A stretch of DNA of 64,000 nt from Chitinophaga flava. GTDB taxonomy: Bacteria > Bacteroidota > Bacteroidia > Chitinophagales > Chitinophagaceae. The stretch spans positions 3,534,001 through 3,598,000 of the forward strand of contig NZ_QFFJ01000002.1 of the NCBI RefSeq assembly GCF_003308995.1, written 5' to 3'. The notes below the pieces were generated by a model. It made no database searches, was not told the DNA's origin, and saw only the letters and a program-made list of their open reading frames with translations. Below, in pieces: positions 59,933-64,000 of this stretch (position 1 is the first letter of the stretch; each line of letters begins with the position of its first letter). Both the position numbers and the translations under genes were made by a program.

Positions 59933-62533
59933 TTACAATCGGGGGTCCACAGGTTCACTTTCCAATGCTAATATACCAAAAACACACTGATGCACCGCTT
60001 GCAGTGGCTCCTTGCCTACAAAACGCTCCAGTCCTTCCATTCCTAATGCAAATTCACGGAGGGCCAGTGAACGTTTGGCGCCTAGTCCTCTGGAACGCAG
60101 CCGTGTGAGGTTTTCCGGCGCATCATATTCCGGACCGTAAATGATGCGGAGATAATTTTTACCTCTCACTTTTACGGCAGGCTGTATGAGCCCTTTGGCG
60201 TCCGAAGATAAGAAAGTATATGGTTTGATGACCATCCCTTCCCCTCCGGCCGCAGTAAGGTTTTCCCACCATTGAGTAACGGCCTGTTCACTTTCAGCAT
60301 TCCCTATATCCACGGTATGATAAGTAGTGGCCAACAGTACAGCCGGATCAGCCTCACAGATCTTTTTGATAGCTGTCATATGCCAGTCATGGTCTTTATC
60401 GAAATAGGTCTTACCTTCTGTAGCCAGAATATGGAATGGTGCAAGCTTATAGTCTTCCAGTTTTTCCACCGGCCAGCAATATTGCCGATAGGCCGATACG
60501 TAGTCTGTTACCTGTGCATGGCGGTTACGGTACTTTTCCAATAACAGTTCTGCAGGTACTTTGTTTCGGACAGCCTGTTCCAGCGCAGCCGTTACTGCCG
60601 GCAGGGCCTGACTCGCAGCGGTGCCAACTGCCGCATACTGGTGCTGCAGCAATGCCTGAGCTTTAGCACTCCAGGGCATCAGCTCACAATCCAGACAAAC
60701 CCAGTCTGTCTGATAAGCATCATAAAACCCGGATTGCTCCAGTGCAGCATTGATACGGGCGATGAACAATTGTTCCAGCGCTTTGTCCGTGAAAAAGCTG
60801 CGGCCTGTACGGGTATACACCACACCGTTCCCTTCACCTTCCACACCGAAACGCCGGCGGGCGATATCTTCATTACGGCACACGACCACAATTGCACGGG
60901 AACCCATATGTTTTTCTTCACACACCACTTTGCCGATACCCGCTTCGCGGAAATATTCCAATCCACCGGCCGGATGTTCCAGTAAACCAGGCAGTTGGGA
61001 TGTTTCCACCGGCGACATCGTGGGCGGCAGATAAATCAACCATTTAGGATTGATGGCAAACCGGCTCATCACTTCCAACGCAGCAATACTGTTCTCTTCC
61101 CGTATCGTGATATTATGATTGTAACGGGTGCTGACAATGCTTTTACCAATAAAGTCAGTAATATCGAGCATGCCATCATATTGTTGCGAAGCACTGAGCC
61201 TGCTGTCTGCATTATAGCCAATAGGTCTTGCCGGTACAGCGTATTGCTGTAAAGCAGGTACAGACACCAGTTCTTTTTCCGGATAACGCAGCGCTGTTAG
61301 CTTTCCTCCAAACACACATCCTGTATCGATATCAATGGTGCGGTTCAGCCACTGGGCTTCCGGCACAGGCGTATGACCATATACAACCATCGCCTTTCCT
61401 TTGTATTCCAGTGCCCAGTTGTAGCGCACAGGCAAGCCGAATTCATCTGTTTCCCCGGTGGTTTCACCATACAAACAAAACTCACGTACGGCACCAGAGC
61501 CGCGGCCTTGCATATTTTCCTTCAGCCCGGCATGTGCTACCACCAGCTTGCCGTCATCCAGCACATAGTGGCTGATCAGTCCATCGATGAATGACTTTAT
61601 CGCCTCCAGGAATTCCGGCGGTTCTGCCCCAAGCTGTTCCACCGTCTTTTCCAGTCCATGCCGCAAATGTACCTGCCTTCCGTTGAGCCAGCGCAGCAGT
61701 TTGGCGTCGTGGTTGCCTGGCACACATAATGCAGATCCGTTATTCACCATATTCATCACGAGCCTCAACACCTGCGGGGAGGCTGGCCCTCTGTCTACCA
61801 GATCACCTACGAATAATGGTTTACGTGTGCGCGTATAGCCGTTGGCGTCAGTCGTCTGCGGAGCACTGATCAGTTCTGCATGTTCCTTATCAATAACATA
61901 GCCCAGTTTATCCAGCAGCGTGTATAGCTCGTCGTAACAGCCATGCACATCACCAATAATATCGAAAGGACCATGTTCATCTTTTTTGTTGTTGTATAAT
62001 GGAGTACGGATGATAGATTCCAGTATACCGGCTTCTTCTTCCGAGCGCATTTCATAGACCTGGCGGAAGCCCTCTTCCCTCAGATTACGCAAGCCTTTTT
62101 TCAGCTGGCTGATCTGCTGTGGGATTACATGTTTACCAAAGTTGCGGTCCGGCCGTGTCTCATTCCTGGTCTGACACACTTCATGCGGCATATTGAGGAC
62201 GATAGCCACGGGCAACACATGGTATTCCCTGGCCAGTTTTATCCAGTCCCTGCGGCTCTCCGGCTGCACATTCGTAGCGTCTATAACGGTAAGCAGCCCA
62301 TGTTTCAGGCGTTTGGCGGCCATAAAACGGGCCAGCTCAAATGCGTCTGCAGAAACAGCCTGATTATTTTCATCATCACTCACCAGTCCCCGGCAAACAT
62401 CCGAGGAGATAATTTCAGTCGATTTAAAATGCTTCCGGGCAAAAGTGGACTTGCCGGAGCCTGAAGGCCCCACCAGCAATACCAATGATAGCTCCGGAAT
62501 TGAAATATGGGATAGTTTATTATTTCTTGCCAT
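59933..62533 (-). CDS. pnkp: Bacterial polynucleotide kinase-phosphatase-ligase
   Basis: About 866 residues with three catalytic domains. Kinase: P-loop LVGPSGSGKSTFARKHF and ISSDVCRGLVSDD. Phosphatase: metallophosphoesterase motifs GDVHGCYDEL, GDLVDRGP and PGNHD. Ligase: nucleotidyl motif EEKHMGSRA with the acceptor Lys, later GEGMVIKPY. It heals and seals broken RNA ends, adding 5'-phosphate, removing 3' or 2',3'-cyclic phosphate, then acting with Hen1. In the studied Clostridium system the ligase works only with Hen1, whose gene is in this operon. The start at 62533 overlaps rlaP by 14 bases; a longer frame begins inside rlaP and was rejected. Confidence 0.94.
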   Translation of the reverse strand: MARNNKLSHISIPELSLVLLVGPSGSGKSTFARKHFKSTEIISSDVCRGLVSDDENNQAVSADAFELARFMAAKRLKHGLLTVIDATNVQPESRRDWIKLAREYHVLPVAIVLNMPHEVCQTRNETRPDRNFGKHVIPQQISQLKKGLRNLREEGFRQVYEMRSEEEAGILESIIRTPLYNNKKDEHGPFDIIGDVHGCYDELYTLLDKLGYVIDKEHAELISAPQTTDANGYTRTRKPLFVGDLVDRGPASPQVLRLVMNMVNNGSALCVPGNHDAKLLRWLNGRQVHLRHGLEKTVEQLGAEPPEFLEAIKSFIDGLISHYVLDDGKLVVAHAGLKENMQGRGSGAVREFCLYGETTGETDEFGLPVRYNWALEYKGKAMVVYGHTPVPEAQWLNRTIDIDTGCVFGGKLTALRYPEKELVSVPALQQYAVPARPIGYNADSRLSASQQYDGMLDITDFIGKSIVSTRYNHNITIREENSIAALEVMSRFAINPKWLIYLPPTMSPVETSQLPGLLEHPAGGLEYFREAGIGKVVCEEKHMGSRAIVVVCRNEDIARRRFGVEGEGNGVVYTRTGRSFFTDKALEQLFIARINAALEQSGFYDAYQTDWVCLDCELMPWSAKAQALLQHQYAAVGTAASQALPAVTAALEQAVRNKVPAELLLEKYRNRHAQVTDYVSAYRQYCWPVEKLEDYKLAPFHILATEGKTYFDKDHDWHMTAIKKICEADPAVLLATTYHTVDIGNAESEQAVTQWWENLTAAGGEGMVIKPYTFLSSDAKGLIQPAVKVRGKNYLRIIYGPEYDAPENLTRLRSRGLGAKRSLALREFALGMEGLERFVGKEPLQAVHQCVFGILALESEPVDPRL

Positions 62534-63596
62534 AAAATTCTTCTCTGATCTTAATAAGCAGTTGTTCTGTATGCGCCGGATCAGGATGATCCGGTAAATC
62601 AGCCACTGCATACCATGCTTGTATTTTTTCCAGTTTTTCTGTTGCCATCTGCAACAGCGTATCGTAGGTAAAGGCTCCGTTGCGTATGCTCAACAGGAAA
62701 TCACGATCCTGGCGGTGTACCCTCACTTCCTTATAACGTGCAATTTCTTCCGCCATTTCCAATAGCCGGAAAGTATGCATCATGTGTTTGCTGTCATAGT
62801 CAGCTCCCAGCTGCTGATTGTGCTGGTATCGCGCTTCATTGCGGTTTTCCACCCAATCCCAGTAAGCTGCAAACTCTTTACAATACACCGTATATCCGTC
62901 TTTGTTAAAATGCATAATAGCGGCGGGTTCCGTGCTAGCCGGGATAGCACTCAACTGCACGTCATTAGCCTGCTCACCGGAGAATATGCCTTTAAAGGAT
63001 ACGGGGCCGGCAAACTGTTGCCGGTAAAACAAAGCGTATGCATCCCGGAAGTGGTCTATTCGGGAGAGCCCACAATCTTGTTGCAGTATCTGATGTTGTT
63101 CCAACCACGTCTTCATCGGTACGCTATGACTACCCTGTACTACATAACAGAATTCAAGGATATCTTTTCTGACTTCCGGGAATGACTGATTGATTTTTTT
63201 GTTGAGCCCCTTAGCTCTTTTGATCTGCGTTTTAGCATAACCAGCAAAGGTCTCCAGACAGAGGCGGGACAAAAAATCTTCCGGCCGTACCAGTTGCATC
63301 AGCGGATGACGGTACAACTGATTATCAGCATGAGTACTCAGCAGCTCCAGGATATTGGGATTATTCTTTTCCAACAGTTCCAGGAAACGTCTTACCTCAA
63401 AATAAACTTCATCGTTAGTAGCATTGGCCACCTGATCTGTATAGGTCATACCATACAACTCCTGTTGAGGCAGTATGAATATGCCCTTCAGGTCTGTATC
63501 TGAAGTGGGCGTATGCAGGTTGTAAGCTCTGCTGCCGCTCACACATTCCAGTAACAGGTATTGCCTTTGTTCTTTCAGTCTCTCAAATGTCATCAT
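62520..63596 (-). CDS. rlaP: RlaP-type nucleotidyltransferase of the RNA-repair operon
   Basis: 358 residues. The N-terminal GSRAYNLHTPTSDTDLKG is the nucleotidyltransferase (pol beta-like) active-site pattern GS-x(n)-D-x-D, and the rest is helical as in the RlaP/DUF4269-like 'predicted nucleotidyltransferase' group that is found with Pnkp and Hen1. It overlaps hen1 by 4 bases (ATGA) and pnkp by 14, so the three are translated together. Its reaction in RNA repair has not been established to my knowledge. Confidence 0.88.
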   Translation of the reverse strand: MMTFERLKEQRQYLLLECVSGSRAYNLHTPTSDTDLKGIFILPQQELYGMTYTDQVANATNDEVYFEVRRFLELLEKNNPNILELLSTHADNQLYRHPLMQLVRPEDFLSRLCLETFAGYAKTQIKRAKGLNKKINQSFPEVRKDILEFCYVVQGSHSVPMKTWLEQHQILQQDCGLSRIDHFRDAYALFYRQQFAGPVSFKGIFSGEQANDVQLSAIPASTEPAAIMHFNKDGYTVYCKEFAAYWDWVENRNEARYQHNQQLGADYDSKHMMHTFRLLEMAEEIARYKEVRVHRQDRDFLLSIRNGAFTYDTLLQMATEKLEKIQAWYAVADLPDHPDPAHTEQLLIKIREEFYGKK

Positions 63597-64000
63597 GCTG
63601 CTACGATTGAAAATAAAGCCAGCTGACTGGGCGCACCTACCGCTTCATCATATTCTCCCAATGGTTTGAACTCAACGGTATATCCAAACTGTGTAGCCAC
63701 TTTGTTTGCCCAGGACTCAAATTCAGCCCTGGTCCATTCAAAACGGTGGTCTTTATGCCGGAAAGCACCTTCGGAAAGCGCTTCATATTTAACGTTATAC
63801 TCCGCGTTTACCGTCGTGATAATCACGAGTTGCGGACGCGCATATTCAAATACTGCTTTTTCCAATACAGCTAACCGGGGCATATCGAGGTGTTCGATCA
63901 CTTCCACCAAAGTAGCCGCTTCAAAGCCTGATAAACGTTTGTCTTTATATGCCAGGGAACCCTGGATCAGTCCAATCCGTTTCTTTTGTAATTCCGGCAG
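63593..64000 (-). CDS. hen1: Hen1 3'-terminal RNA ribose 2'-O-methyltransferase, 3' part
   Basis: 135 C-terminal residues; the gene continues past the right edge. Open from the edge: LPELQKKRIGLIQGSLAYKD, then TLVEVIEHLD with the Glu-x-x-Glu-His metal ligands and RHKDHRFEWTR with the further His, the Mn-binding residues of Hen1. NAEYNVKYE is also conserved. It methylates the 2'-OH of the 3' ribose at a break before ligation, which protects the repaired RNA from being cut again at the same place. It is the first gene seen of the operon with rlaP and pnkp. Confidence 0.95.
   Translation of the reverse strand: MPELQKKRIGLIQGSLAYKDKRLSGFEAATLVEVIEHLDMPRLAVLEKAVFEYARPQLVIITTVNAEYNVKYEALSEGAFRHKDHRFEWTRAEFESWANKVATQFGYTVEFKPLGEYDEAVGAPSQLALFSIVAA

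Noticed and set aside
62534..62611. Upstream start for pnkp
   Set aside because: The extra 26 residues overlap rlaP deeply and carry no Pnkp similarity; the start at 62533 is in the family position.

Overview
The window looks like chromosomal DNA of a Bacteroidota bacterium, most likely Chitinophagaceae and probably Chitinophaga (inference). The grounds are a SusC/SusD pair run by a FecI-type sigma factor and FecR-type anti-sigma factor, many lipoproteins and Bacteroidota-style secreted proteins, promoters of the TAnnTTTG (-7) type, no Shine-Dalgarno pattern, a futalosine-route menaquinone gene and a large non-ribosomal peptide synthetase. No rRNA, tRNA, CRISPR array or intact insertion sequence was recognised.

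Layout. 1-6.6 kb: the 3' part of an NRPS gene (A with embedded N-methyltransferase, PCP, C, A, PCP, E) ending without a thioesterase. 6.8-13 kb: housekeeping and membrane genes (pncB, a PH-like protein, a K+ channel, DinB-like, two PAP2 phosphatases, a FUSC-like protein). 13.1-16.7 kb: a PCMD lipoprotein with an outer-membrane barrel, then an S10 peptidase. 16.8-21.6 kb: an AraC regulator divergent from a TolC/EmrA/EmrB-type efflux operon with a phased repeat between them. 21.8-29.7 kb: sigma factor, FecR, SusC, SusD and a TlpA-like protein on the minus strand. 29.7-30.5 kb: a gene-poor gap. 30.5-32.4 kb: a VOC protein and a CLC-F type fluoride/proton antiporter preceded by a fluoride riboswitch. 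32.4-37.8 kb: glucokinase, GH15 and a fused trehalose-6-phosphate synthase/phosphatase. 38-43.5 kb: an oxidoreductase, an EamA transporter, a CGNR regulator and an FtsX-type permease. 43.5-48.9 kb: a self-contained five-gene operon, closed by terminators on both sides, that matches the mycobacterial route to polyprenyl-phospho-arabinofuranose (UbiA-type DPPR synthase, DprE1, DprE2, a HAD phosphatase, a multi-spanning GT-C-like protein). 49-59 kb: desaturase, peptide-binding lipoprotein, M1 peptidase, mqnA, purB, yraN, manA. 59.9-64 kb: a bacterial RNA-repair operon hen1-rlaP-pnkp, cut by the right edge.

The strongest system-level finds are the lipid-linked pentose operon (43.5-48.9 kb), the fluoride riboswitch plus CLC-F gene with a visible expression platform (31.0-32.4 kb), the Hen1/RlaP/Pnkp RNA-repair operon, and two long inverted repeats between convergent gene ends (35.5 and 53.3 kb) whose arms share a TGAT word recurring every 9-10 bases. 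All functional assignments rest on motifs read by eye; no database search was possible.
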